From the NCBI RefSeq assembly GCF_963675165.1, contig NC_087385.1:392501-456500 (forward strand): DNA of 64,000 nt, in the 5' to 3' direction. Of this stretch, positions 11,725-23,602 are shown in pieces (position 1 is the stretch's first letter; each line of letters opens with the position of its first letter). This stretch comes from Halichondria panicea (taxonomy: Eukaryota; Porifera; Demospongiae; Suberitida; Halichondriidae). The notes under the pieces were generated by a model. The model was not told the DNA's origin, did no database searches, and worked only from the letters and a program-made list of their open reading frames with translations. The position numbers and the translations under genes are program-made.

Positions 11725-14700
11725 ATGGTTGAACCATCACCTCGTTATGGTCAATTCTCTGCAGCTGACGGACGCCATTACATGTGGAGCCGGAGGGGGC
11801 TTGGTCCAGGATTGGGATCTAACATCATTGCTGTGTATGATCCAAGCACTGAGCTGTGGAGCCTCTTGCCCACCACTGGACCTCTACCCCCTGGAGAGTA
11901 TGATGGTTGTTCTGTTTGTGTAGGTCGTTGCCTGTACACCTTTGGTGGTGATGATAGGTCTTCTTACTTCAATGACATGAGCAAGCTTGATCTGGACACT
12001 CTCCAGTGGACCAAAGTTCAAACCTCTGGTAGTCAGCCTATGAAAAAGTTTGGTTGTGGACTGGTCCGTGTGAATGAGAGAACTCTGTGCTGCTTTGGAG
12101 GACGCGGTATTGGATGGACAAACGAATTCCATCTCTTTGATATACAAAATGGTAATTTTGCACATTTGCTGTATGTTGTGTATACCACGAATATAAGGCC
12201 ATGCAAAGTCAATCTCAGGCTATTATTCGTAAAAATTAATAGCAAGTGGATTGAGGTGATTAAAAATATTAAGGATAATGATATTCATATAATTATAATT
12301 GAAAACACACCCCCAACTTCCTCAATAAGCGGAAGTGCATAATTTTTACTAAGTCATAATTATAATTATTCATGACCAAAAACCATACAAATTTATTAGG
12401 TCACGTGATTTGTAAAGCTGCCAATTTCCAAATGCAAGGGCCTGAGAAACTACAAATTGGCTTTAGTCTCTTGAATCAGCTGCCCTTCCTAGGGGCTGAG
12501 CACTTTACAGAACAATAGAATGTTAATTGTCATTACGTCAGTGTCAGTTATTGCAACATGCAAAGGTCAAACGCTTGACTATAGCTATGAATTTTTGTTT
12601 GGCTTTCTCCAAGAATGTTGCTAAAGGAACAGGCCTAGTGCAGTCAACTCAACTTACTATAGCTCCTTGACTGACTAACTATAACAGTATAGCCATAGTT
12701 AGGCTGACTAGCGCTAGCTATAAATGCGTCCCGCTGCATAAAATGCATTAGCTTCTTGTTATTCTTTATTTTGCTAATCCTTGATCTGATTGGCTAGGTC
12801 GGAATTCCGACCTAGCCAAAAAAGATTCGACTAAAAGTGCTTAGACGGTCTCTCTCCACTATGAAGGGCGGCTGATTCATGAAATTAAAGAGTAAGAGTT
12901 GAACTGATAGTAACAGCATATTTCTAAAGACTCCAGGCTTCTTAGCTGACTGACTTTGCTATGATCCTAGTCCACAGTGCATGTCTCATGCATATAATTT
13001 ATACTAAAACTCCAGTCTCAAATGTTTCAGCATGCCTCTATGAGTCTACTTTGAGATCATGTTACTTGCTGCTTAGCCAACTTCCATGTTTCATATACAC
13101 ATACAGGTATTAATCTACTGCTGAATGGGCAAATGCTGTTTGGTGTGTTTACTATACAGTTCAGAGTAGATGAGAGTACTCAACACTCATACTGGTGGGC
13201 AGAGTTCCACCCTCAATCGCATAGAGAACCATGTTCACTTTTATAATTTAACATGCCCCAATGCGCAAGCGGGCCTTCTTTTCTATGAAGGCCGGTGAAG
13301 GAGGCTAGGGTAATCTACTAGCCTCCTTCACCGGCCTTCATAGAAAAGAAGGCCCGCTTGCGCATGCGCGCAAAATTTCTGAATTCATCAGAGAAAATAT
13401 CTTAAAAGTCATACACAGAGCTATAATATTATATCTAGCTTAGAGACAGAGCTGTGTAGGTTTGTTGTATACAACTATTTTCTTCTGGTGATAGTAGACT
13501 TTCACCAAAGTTAGTGTTAAATGGGCGTGGCCTGTCCATATAGGCTCTTGTCAACTTTCACTCTGTTCAGACGATCGTCATCCACACTGTTATTGCAGGC
13601 TGTGAGTCTTTTGTTAACATAGCAGTCTAAGGGTAGCTCAGAGAATGCTATCAGATGGGCTAGAAACCTTCAATCGAACTTTCTATCTACTTTCTTCAAT
13701 CCACTTCTGTTTGTTGTGATATGTCATTATTTTACTGAGCATATATATACGAAGTTATCCAAAGCCCCCAGATACCGGGGGGATATTAGCGCATGCGCAA
13801 GCAGTTGATACCAGACCCACTTCCCTAAGTGAAGTGCGGCTGGGATCAAGGCTAGCCCCACCCCCACTTCCAGGTGTCTGGTCGTCCCCTGAGCTCAGAG
13901 GAGAGAGACCTCCTCCCTGTTCCCACTTCACCTTCACCATGGTGGACCAGCACAGGGCAGTCTTCTTTGGAGGGTGGCAACCTGATCGTGATGTTGTAGT
14001 CAATGATGTCTACCTGTTCAATTTCAGGACAATGGTGAGTTGGAATTAGTACTGCCACATTGAAATGCACAATACTGTGTGTTCACTGTGTGTAGGAGGT
14101 CACTAAGGTGAAGCCAGTACAGGGAGAGCCATGGCCAGTGAGGAGGTCACGCCATGCTGCCTGTTGTCTCAACTATGGCCAGGACCACCCTCAACTACTG
14201 GTACATGGAGGAAGAGATAATGACACCAAGACACTGGGGGACATGTGGATACTGGATGTTGACACTGCCAAGTGGACGGAGGTGAGGATGGTAGTATAGA
14301 TCAGCCTGAGGCTAAGTAGTTGTGTGAGTGCATGTACTACATGATTGTTTTGTACATCAGTACCTGGTTTTTGTATTTTGTGCCTCCAGGTGACACTTTC
14401 TGAGTCAATGACACCACGTTACTTCCACTCCATCACTGCCACCAGTCTGGGACCAGGACTCACTGAGGTCCTCGTGTTTGGAAGTATTTCGAAGTATTAT
14501 AAAAATGTTGCTGAGACCACCATACTGAGATTTGGTGAGCAGCAGCTACTAGTACATGTAGCCATGGCAACTATTGTCTGATAGACAAGTACACACAATA
14601 CATGTGTCAATGACTCTGAATGCATATACTGTTACATTTGTTCCTTAATCCCCCCTACAGAGTTGACTGGACCCTCAGCGTCTGTTGCTGGACCCTCGGC

Positions 14701-15820
14701 TGGGAAGTGGGCTCTCGTGGATGTGGCCCACAACGACACTAGAGGCTCCGCCCAGCGACTGAGTGAGAAGAAAGAACATCGCTTCCGACTACAGTTGCAA
14801 GAGAAGGATCGAGAATTGGCTACACAAGCTAAAGAATTGACCGAGGCCAACCGTCGTCATGGAGATGCGGAGGAAAGAGCACAGCTGGCAGAGCAAAGAG
14901 AGCAAGCTACACAATTACTTTTACAAGTGAAAGATCGAGAATTGGCTAAGGCCAACAGAAGAGAAGCTGACCTGTCTGCTCGAATCACAGCTCTAGAGAG
15001 GGAGTTAGAAGGCAAGACGAAAGAGTTGGCAGCACACAACACAGAGGTGTGGAGGATTCCGGCCAACAGAGTGAAAATGATAAAAAGGATTGGCATTGAA
15101 GGGTGGGGGGAGGTGCTGGAGGGAACAATGAGCGTAGCCGTTAAGCAACTCTTTGCTCCCATTGTCAACCCACTCAATCTGGAGAGCCTCCAGAGAGAAA
15201 TGATGCTCTTGGTTGAAGTACGACACCCCAACCTGGTGCAGTTCATTGGGGCAGTGTTTGATCAGTCCCCTCCTCTCATCATCACCGAGCTTCTGGACAT
15301 GAATCTTCGACAAGCGTACGACACGAATCAACTGGACCCAGGAAACCGCCACTCGATCTTCATGGACATTGCCCTAGCTCTGGACTACCTGCACCAGCGC
15401 TACAATCCCATCATCCACCGTGATGTGAGTGCTCCTAACGTCCTCCTCCAGCGAATGCCCAACCACCAGTGGAAGGGGAAGGCCTCTGACCTCGGCTCAA
15501 CCAACTTCTTGCAGCATGCTCAAGCAATGGGAGACATAGAGTACTCCCCTCCTGAAGTCATCCCTCAAGCCTTTGATCCTCTCACTCCACCTCTGAGACA
15601 GTCTGTCAAGATCGATGTGTACAGCTACGGCATTGTCCTCTGTGAGGTGACCGCTAGTCGATTCCCAAGTGCTGAACATTATCGAGACATGATTCTCCAA
15701 GTACAGAGGCAGCGTCCTGCAGTGTACGAGCTGATACTCCACTGCACTAAGAGAGAGCCCAGCCATCGACCCAGCATGGCACAGGTGATGATGGAACTGA
15801 ACAAAATAGCACCCTTTTAA
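11725..15820 (+). CDS. Kelch-repeat / coiled-coil / TKL-type protein kinase (gene C)
   Basis: Five exons (11725-12151, 13874-14034, 14096-14281, 14390-14534, 14661-15820) join in frame to 692 residues. The ATG at 11725 directly opens the Kelch segment MVEPSPRYGQ, shared with A and B. Kelch blades span roughly residues 1-305 and a heptad-like Glu/Arg/Gln-rich coiled coil about 340-435. The kinase domain spans about 440-690, with GIEGWGEV loop, VAVK lysine, HRDVSAPNVLL, SDLG and YSPPEV. It has a longer coiled coil than gene A. DLG instead of DFG and Ser instead of Lys after HRD occur in some active TKL kinases, so activity is likely but unproven. Substrate and pathway are unknown. Intron 1 is 1.7 kb and holds a large perfect hairpin. 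Confidence 0.88.
12790..12819. repeat. 30-bp perfect palindrome
   Basis: The sequence centred on GGAATTCC reads the same on both strands for 30 bases without a loop. It lies in intron 1 of Kelch-kinase C. Confidence 0.8.
13261..13365. repeat. Perfect 47-bp inverted repeat with 11-bp loop
   Basis: Left arm 13261-13307 and right arm 13319-13365 are exact reverse complements, with an 11-base loop. The arms contain GCGCAAGCGGGCC and CGGTGAAGGAGGC. It is probably a foldback transposon. It lies in intron 1 of Kelch-kinase C, so the transcript would carry a long hairpin. Confidence 0.85.
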
Positions 15821-16131
15821 CGTTGGTGGTTTTGTTTGTGTTAGTGTGTGTTCCATGCTGTTTGTATGCATTGAACACTATACTGTACCTTCCTTTCATT
15901 TACTTTTGCAACACATGCATAGGTATAATTTTGGATATTTTTGTGAATAAAACAGCATTCCTCATGCAAACCATAATAATCTGACTATAATTTATATCAA
16001 GTGGCTTGATTCGAGGCTATAATTGCCGTTTGGTTGGGATCGTTATCTTCATTTGATACAAGCAAAGGTGTAGAACATCAAGAAGAAACAACAGTCGTGC
16101 TAGCTTGAGTGTTAACTGACTAGAGAGAGCA

Positions 16132-16571
16132 ATGTCATCCCAAGAGCCACAACCCGACACTAACCAGACGGAGGGTCAGGAGGGTCAGGATCCAGAGCAG
16201 CTCACCAAGTTTGTAAGTTAATGTGACAATTGAATGTGTTCATTTGTCACCAAGTTCTTGTCCAACCTCTGTAGGTTGAGGAGCTACTCAGTAACATGGT
16301 GAGTTCAGAGTGTTCCTTTAGACTATCTTTAGACTACCTATAATGTTCTAATAATTCTACGCTTGGTATGCGTCTAGCTATTAGCTAGGTCGCCCCACGT
16401 ACGTACACACACACACACACACACACACGTACACAGCAAGGCAAGTTCCAGCAGATGTCAGAGCAGATCATTGGTCGACTGGACGAGATGGGCAAGAGAG
16501 TGGAAGATTTGGAGAAGAATATTGAAGACCTCATGCAACAAGTCGACACTAAAGACGATGCTAAGAAATAG
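16132..16571 (+). CDS. HSBP1: HSBP1, heat shock factor-binding protein 1
   Basis: Three exons (16132-16212, 16275-16298, 16437-16571) give 79 residues, close to the human 76. The core [16 protein letters not shown] and [10 protein letters not shown] is the family signature, a single long heptad-repeat helix with no other domain. HSBP1 trimerises or hexamerises through this coiled coil and binds the HSF1 trimerisation region, damping the heat-shock response. It also acts in WASH complex assembly. The N-terminus is acidic and Gln-rich, as usual. The 24-nt middle exon is very small. A CA repeat (16405-16429) lies just before the third exon. HSBP1 is tail to tail with AMFR, 203 bp apart. Confidence 0.93.
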
Positions 16572-16774
16572 ACTAACTATTAATTTAGCATTTTCAATTT
16601 CTCTTGACTTAATTGTAATTTCTTATACATGTAGTTATTGACTGGCAATTGCATATATAAAAAAAACACAAAATCACAATTGTGGGGGTGTACAAGTAAA
16701 CACAAAAAATGAAAGGTACAGTGTTGCCATGCCAACCGGCTGGGCTTCAGTTGGTTGCAGGTGTGTAGCTAGAG

Positions 16775-19700
16775 TTAGTTCACAGACTTGAGCATCGGAT
16801 TCTTCAAGAGATATTGCCTGCAGAGGAAAACAAAGACAATTAATTTTCATTCTGTCTTTCAAAAGGCATTTCTGAAATAACACAATTATATAGCTCAAAG
16901 TTAGCTCACACAAAAGCTATAGCCGATGCTTTCTCTTTGGAAACGACCAGAGAGCAATCACAGTCACTGATCTAAATACATCATGATCTATTAGAATAGA
17001 CCTTTCAAAGGGCTACTTTTTTATTTCAGCTAGCAACAGCCGTACACAATTCAAGATAGATAAATAATCTCAGCTACACATTACCTCCAGCTACACATTA
17101 CCTCCAGCTACACATTACCTCCAGCTACACATTACCTCCTAGCTCTCTCCAACAGTTGCTCCTTGCGCTCCACTAGCGATGCGAATGGCTCCATCTTCCG
17201 AACTTTGACCCTAGCCGGCACTGTTGTCACCACACACTGTGCGGGGGCGTCATCAGCTGCACCAGTACGAATAGGCCGAGCTACCCTCACAGCGTCAGTG
17301 CTGGGTGTGTCTTTAGTGCCTGTGTCTTGGACCCTCACAGCGTCAGTGCTGGGTGTGTCTTTAGTGCCTGTGTCTTGGTTCACGTTTCTCTTTCGTACAG
17401 TACTTGTGGTGTGGGTGGGTCCGCAAGTTTGTTCTGTGATTGTGGGCGGCGTGACATGTGTGAGGGTGTGAGGCTCCGAGCATGATAAAGGTGAAGCTGT
17501 CGGAAGTGGTGTGTTGGGAAGTGTGCATTGTGTGCCTGTGTGGGTGTGAGGCTGTGAGGGTGTGAGCTCTCCTGATGGCCGATCTTGTTCGGGGATATAG
17601 ATGACATTGTTGATAATTCTCTCGACTGTGAGTGAGACGGAGTGTGTGTCAGCGAGGTCAAGTGTGATGGCCTCCAGTGGAGTGTGGGGGAACATGGAGT
17701 GTACACGTTGGGCCTGTGTGTGTGTGTGTGTGGTGGGTGTGGTGTGTGTGTGGTGTGGGATGTGGGGAGGGGTAGTTGCACGGTAGAATACGGAAATGAA
17801 TTATTACCCAGGAATGTACAAGTGTAAATTGCAAAAACTTAACACAAAAATTAGACAGTCTAGTTGTGCTTGCTAATCTGGCTATCTGCACACTCACACA
17901 CAATACACATACACACTTCTCTGTGTAGCTCAGCAGCATCGGTCCAGCGAGCCTCGTCCCCGTCCTGATGCAGCTGGAGGGAGAACGTGGGCAGCCAGTT
18001 AGCAATCGATGCACCATTGAAATGTAGCAGCCAGTTCCGTGCCATTCGTCTCCTCGGCTCTCGTACACCAGCCCCGCCCCTCTCATTGGCCACACCCCTA
18101 GCCACGCCTCCTTCACCGGACGGGGAGTGTAGGTCTTCACTGAGAGAGCGTCGACAGGTTGGACACACTGTAGCTTGCTCCAACCACGACCGCAGGCACC
18201 CCCTACAAGGATATAAGTGATCTGGAAATATCACACCAATATGCAATAATTATCACGCCAAAGATGACTTTCTGATAACTTATAAGGAGCCCGTTCAGTT
18301 AAATTTGGAACAGGCCAACATTTCTATTTTTGGGAAAATTGTCAAAAACAGGTCCAAAATATACTTTTACACACATAATCTAAAAGGCTTATAATTATCT
18401 CTAAGCTTTCAGAAAATTGTAAAATTAATGAGATTGGACCAACACTAAAGTTATGGCTGGATACCTAGAATGTTAGAGTTTGGCTCTGTAACTAGAGTTC
18501 TGGTGAATCGAATTTTTTCTTTCATTCCAAAGCTCACAGCTAGCTACATTAAATCTCTCCCACTGTAACCATGCACAGCCACTCACATATGGAAGATATG
18601 TCCACACGGAAGTTTGGAGGCAGTGCTCATACCCTCCCAGCAGATGGCACACACCTCATCACTCAAGAGCAGCTCCTGGCGAGACACTTGCACAAACCTT
18701 GTTTCCAGGGTCTGACTCACTAGCACATAGTTGCTATGCCTCTGCAGTCTACGCTGGATCTCCTGGAGAAGAGGGACGTAGATAGAATATTATTATACAA
18801 AATAAAGTACATATACCGGTACACACATTTGTAGGCATCTCTATATTATGTATATATGTCCATACTTCTCTCAAGAAAGAAGCTTTTTTGAATGGGCCTG
18901 TTTTCAGAGCTAACTTTAAAGGTCTGTCAGAGACTGTATTTCCTGAAATCCAATTCCAATTTCTCCCGGGACATACGTATGGCTATCACGTGATTGAAAA
19001 CATAAGCTCTACAATATAAACACGCACACACCTGATACAGGAATCGTAGTTTCATGAGTAGAATGAGAGAGGCCACGCTCAGGAACATGTTAGCCCAGAG
19101 CAGCATGTGGATGTGGTGCATGAAGTCAATACCCAGCGCTGCCATCTCCAGTAGCAGCTCAGTGTAGTAGGTATAGGTGGATCTGTTCTCCCATGTGCCA
19201 TCATGCTGCATGTCCCACAGGTGAATCACGTATCTGTGGGGGTAGGGGATCGTCACAGTGGGGGGTACGGGATTGTCACAGTGGGGGGTAGCATAATAGC
19301 ATACAGTGCCATGTGGTTAGCAGGAGACAAGTTTTATGATTGAGGTATTGTGTGACTAAAATTGAGTTTCTGCTACTGTCCATTAAACAATGAAGTATTG
19401 TACAATCATTACGAGGAAGACAAATTCTCATGTCCAGTCCCTACAAATGTTGTCCCTGCCCCCCCACATATAAATGTTGTCCCTATATACCCCCCACAGA
19501 GCATGCCCCTACCCCCCACAGAGCTGTACCGTACCTTATGACAGTGTGCAGTGCTCGTGCAAACAAGATGAACACTTCAGAGTAGAGGAAGGTGAAGTAG
19601 TTGAAGCCATACTGCCACCCAACAATGGCTGTTACCATGAACAACCCGGCACAACTACCAATCACCAAGGAGACAAGCGTGATGATCTTGGCGTGGGAGG

Positions 19701-20640
19701 AGGCGGGCGTATTCGGGGAGAAGGAGAGCTGTGAGGGTGTGTCAAGTGTGAGGGTGTGTGAGGAGTGAGGGTGTGAATGTACAATGTAAATTTTGGGGGT
19801 AGGAAACTAGAAATAATGGGCAGTCCTTACAAGAGAAGCTACTAAAATTTGGTTTCTACAATAGCATTACCTACTGTAGTACGGGGTCGGTTAAAGTTAG
19901 GTAAATGACGAGTACAGTGACTACTGTTGCAGTAGCGTACTGCGTGCATATTATGACAATTTCCTCACAAATTGAAACCTGTCCTTGCAGAGTTGTTGTG
20001 TGAGCAGTAGTGTCCCCAATAGTGCAAACCACACACACCAGTAGAGCAGCTCCTGCATGTCCTGTACATTCATCACTCCAAACACAAAGATGAACTTGTA
20101 GAACACAAAGTTCCAGAACTTGTCTCTCATGTGCTGCTGTTCGATATGTCTCAGCTTCCCAAACACGAGGGAATAGATAGACTTAGTGAGTAGGAAGAAG
20201 CAACAGCAGCACATGTTGAGGGCAGCCTGTGTGTACAGGGGAGGGGGGAGGTGTTAGGGTATTAGGTATTAGGGTATTAGGTACATTAATTAATGTATAA
20301 GGTATGTTGTTTAGGTACTTTATTAAGGCTAGGGAATTTTTGGCCCATAGAATGCTTTTCTGAGGCTTGATATTGATGACCTCTACCCAATTTCTATAGA
20401 TAGCTTGGGTACCGGGTAAATATGACATTTAATAGAGATACCACGTCATACGCACGCTGTTCATACATGAATGAGGTGGACACTCACCGCGGCACACCAC
20501 ACGTCTGCTGTGAAGGTGTGGTAGAATCCATCAGGGGCACTCAGAGAGTACACAAGAGCATAGAACAGACCCAGTCCACTGAAGACGGTGTATATGTGTA
20601 GGTTGGGTAGGGGCAGCTGGTCCACTCTGTCCAGGGGCAT
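16775..20640 (-). CDS. AMFR: AMFR / gp78, ER membrane RING E3 ubiquitin ligase
   Basis: Eight exons (20488-20640, 19969-20226, 19535-19728, 19032-19233, 18587-18762, 17917-18202, 17136-17713, 16775-16817) join in frame to 629 residues; human gp78 has 643. The N-terminal half holds several hydrophobic membrane segments with conserved blocks (DKFWNFVFYKFIFVFG, RYVIHLWDMQH, MHHIHMLLWANM). A RING-H2 finger starts near residue 307 (CAICWEG, CGHIFHMGC, CPTCRR). A CUE-like ubiquitin-binding region starts near 424 (MFPHTPLEAI). A C-terminal p97/VCP-interacting motif reads RKEQLLERARRQY. gp78 drives ER-associated degradation with UBE2G2 and p97. The region between CUE and VIM is low-complexity, with a 16-residue in-frame duplication. 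The ATG at 20640 aligns with the family start. Confidence 0.93.
17071..17138. repeat. Four exact 17-bp repeats that multiply an AMFR splice donor
   Basis: The unit CAGCTACACATTACCTC occurs four times without a gap. On the minus strand each unit contains GAGGTAATG, the donor of AMFR exon 7. The repeat therefore gives three spare donors at 17-nt spacing inside the intron. Confidence 0.9.
17283..17378. repeat. In-frame 48-bp duplication in AMFR
   Basis: Two exact 48-bp units encode a 16-residue segment (core QDTGTKDTPSTDAVR) twice, in the disordered stretch between CUE and VIM. Identity suggests a recent or length-polymorphic repeat. Confidence 0.85.
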
Positions 20641-21879
20641 TCTGAGGACAGCTGGCACTCTCAGAGCATCACTGTCAATCACTGTCAGTTAGCTGGCCTA
20701 GATAGATTGTAAATGACTTCTGGCCGGGTAAGGCTTTGTTTTGGAAGTGGTCTAGATCATCTGCACACCGTCAATTGCATGTGACGTTGCAGCCCCGCCC
20801 TTCTTTTTTCAGCAAGCTAATCTCTGAGCCAGAGTCTGCAGAGCTAAAATTGCAGCCTCATATATATATATACGTACATGCAGTAGCTTATCGTTACTTC
20901 GGTTTTACAATGATGAGAAAGCAAGGAAACTTTGACAACGACCTGCTTGAGCTTAGAGTGTTTCAGCAGACTAACACTTTGCATATGAAATTTTTAATCA
21001 AGTTGAGATAACTTCTTGAGTATTGGAATGCACAAGGGAGCCCACACCATCGCTAACTTCTTGAGTATTGGAATGCACAAGGGTGAGACACTAGTCTGTC
21101 TACAGAGAACTGTGCATGCCCGATAAACCTGACTACACCCTCCTGTAACTATTTTGGTGTGCAGAAATTTACAACCTGGCAATTCCTTAACTATATAGTC
21201 TATACATTCTTTCCTGTAACTATTTTATTTCTACCGGCATGTTTATGATCAGTTGTAACTGTCTAGAACGGTATTCGTTATAATAATGACCATGCATAGA
21301 CCCGAGTCAGGTCTATATGCTCATATTACATTGTGTCTCTGTTTCCACCCCTCATTGCTAGCCCACCAGCACATGGCCAAAAGCCTATGTATGTATGGAA
21401 CAAGTGAACTAATATTGTGTCCCACGTCAGTGTTTGTATATTGCATTGATGAGCTCATTCATTGTTCACCTATGTTACCACATGCCACAACACAGGAATG
21501 GGCCGGCCAATAGCTGCTGGTGATTCTTCAGTATCTCTGAAAAAACAAGAAATAAATTAGGAGATGTTAGTAATTGCACATGCATCTGCATAATTATGTG
21601 GCAAACTGGACTCCCAATCAATGGTAGCTGAGAGATGGAGGCACTAAACAACCTTATCACGCCGGTTATAGTGTTCATGCATGCTACTCATGCATGTCAA
21701 TCATATATCAGTACAAATTAAATTGCTGTAAATGACTTCACTAAGCAGCTATAATTATAGTCAACCACTTTCTCTCGTTATTCATAATTATGACAGCTAT
21801 AGATCTACAAATTACTGAATAACTGTATTAGTCTACATATAGTTCAGTGTTCTCGCATTCAGCTCTCATAACGGAACAG
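20641..21879. other. Spacer between AMFR and the collagen array
   Basis: It holds the AMFR promoter side and the 3' flank of SC1. A 29-bp direct repeat (21010-21038 and 21055-21083, core TTCTTGAGTATTGGAATG) is present. An upstream-box relic (TTCCTGTAAC...TACCGGCATG, 21211-21264) and a copy of the array 3' block (21360-21665) show that array material already starts here. No convincing gene was seen. Confidence 0.5.
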
Positions 21880-22730
21880 CTACATTGTGCACATAGCACA
21901 GTTGATCTCTTTGTAGTTGTTGTAAGGAGGGCAAGCGAGTGCATTACACACAGCCTCAACATGACCAAACAGACCATTTCCCTTCTGTTGTGCACTTCCA
22001 GGTACAGACTCGAGAGCTTTGTCAACGCATTCAAATGTAGATCGTTTATGATTACCATGCACCCTCTCTGACATGAGGTAACCGTAGTACTCTCTCGTGA
22101 ATCCAGCTGGACAAGAGCTCTTGCCGGGTACCATTAACACAACTTCTTTAGTGGGTACCATACACACAGCACAAGGAATGTCGTGGCCATGGTTTCGAAC
22201 AGTATTTTGATATTCGACATTGTAGAGTGGGCTGTAGTTCTGCACACCTTTAATGAATGGGAGGGTGTAGTCAGGTTTACTGGGCATGCACAGTCGAGTG
22301 GTACCACCACCAGTGCGAAGATGATGACTTCCAGCCATTACTCCAGCATAGACTAGATTGGCTCCATCTCTGCAGGTAGTTTTCCCCCACCTGGTGTAGA
22401 CCACTTTTCCCGCACTCTTTGTTCCAGGGTCTCCGGATGTACCAGGAGGTCCATTCTTTCCAGGAGGTCCATTCTTTCCAGGGAGTCCTTTTGGACCCAC
22501 TGGTCCCTGCACTCCATCACATCCATTTTTTCCTGGCAGCCCATCCCTACCATCACGACCACGGAGGGCAGAGACACTAAGATCCACTGATCCAGGCTCT
22601 AAAATAGTATAGTTTAGATAAATTCGTATATAGCATTCACCTTTTCTAAGTCACTTTTTGCCAGTGTAAGTAGCTGCATAGAGCTGAAGACTCCAAAGGT
22701 AATGAATAAGAGAAAGCCAGACTTCATCAT
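21880..22730 (-). CDS. SC1: spongin short-chain collagen, type M leader
   Basis: Exon 1 (22655-22730) encodes a signal peptide beginning MMKSGFLLFITFG. Exon 2 (21880-22598) encodes 16 Gly-X-Y triplets and the C-terminal domain, 264 residues in all. The collagen stretch differs from other copies: GKN triplets recur and one triplet (GCD) carries a cysteine that could form an inter-chain bond. The C-terminal domain has the ten family cysteines. Its variable patches are HHLRT (V1), HGNHK (V2) and PGSAQQKGNGLF (V3). SSCC proteins are secreted matrix proteins considered distant relatives of the type IV collagen NC1 domain. With SC2 it forms an inverted pair. It belongs to a subgroup (TKEVV, SAGKVV) shared with SC2 and SC14. 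Confidence 0.88.
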
Positions 22731-22770
22731 GACTGATTAATATTATACTCAAACTCAAAGTCGCTCTTGT

Positions 22771-22818
22771 TTTTATACCCCTTTTGCGGTATTCACTGCT
22801 TGAATACCATTCCGAAAC
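22771..22818 (-). promoter_or_regulatory. SC1 promoter: TATA box and degenerate CCGGAA site
   Basis: On the minus strand GGGTATAAAA lies about 45 bp before the ATG. The upstream element reads TTTCGGAAT instead of TTCCGGAA. Confidence 0.55.
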
Positions 22819-23358
22819 TACATTTCGACCTTGCTAGTTGGATAACACATGGTTGCTATGGCGTACAGTAAAGTTATGTTTGCAAGTCATAATCAGCAGG
22901 GAATGTGCATGTGTACCAAGTAACTGCACCATTTAATTTCATATAGCCAGCCTTCTGTCATAAGTCATCCAGTCTCTCGCAGAGTTACGTATAATTATAT
23001 ACATGTCTTCCTGTCAAATGTTCACGATGTTGGCTAACAATCAATTAATTGCCTACATTCCTTCCTGTAACCATTTTATTTCTACCGGCATGTTTATAAT
23101 CAGGTGTACGGTTGTGACCCAACACAGTTGTATTGTATAGATATAGCTAGTCAACGGTATTCGTAATTATGACCACAACTCCATAGATCTGTGCACATTG
23201 TGTCTCCATGTGTAGACTATAATTAATCATGCAGTATGGACTTTTGTTGCAGCCGTTGTATAGTACCAATTAATGAAACAAGAGAAAACAAGTGATAGAC
23301 TAGCTTAGTTAGTAATACATCATTATTACATTATTATCATACAGATATGATTGACATG

Positions 23359-23602
23359 TATCGTATTGCAGGACATTTTCGTGGGGTCCAAAATTTCGCG
23401 TTTTTTGAGGGCAGAACAGTAACGCCAAAATTAAAACTGGGATAAACTCCCACGCACCGGTATTTTCACGTGCAAAGTATTGGTGGGTGTGGTTTCCTGG
23501 CATTGAAAGGCGAATATTAAAACCCACGAAAAAATGTTTGCTGAGGGCTCTGGAGCCAAATTGTGAAAATTTGCACCCGCGAAAATTTCCCGCTATACAG
23601 TA
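23359..23602. mobile_element. MITE family 1, second copy
   Basis: Ends and interior match the element at 1642-1871, including AAACTGGGATAAACTCCCACGC-like and GGTGGGTGTGGTTTCCTG blocks. It sits at the centre of the SC1/SC2 inverted pair. Confidence 0.75.

Noticed and set aside
12152-13873. Hidden exons in the long first intron of Kelch-kinase C
   Set aside because: Genes A and B join the same two exons across short introns, and no conserved extra segment was seen. The length is explained by inserted repeats.
16405-16429. CA repeat, and G or C runs at 6750, 9078, 11511 and 45056
   Set aside because: Ordinary microsatellites and homopolymers with no sign of function.
17163-17786. Plus-strand open frames at 17163-17471 and 17601-17827
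   Set aside because: They lie opposite AMFR exon 7 and a GT-rich intron; composition is low-complexity and the minus-strand reading gives CUE and VIM motifs.
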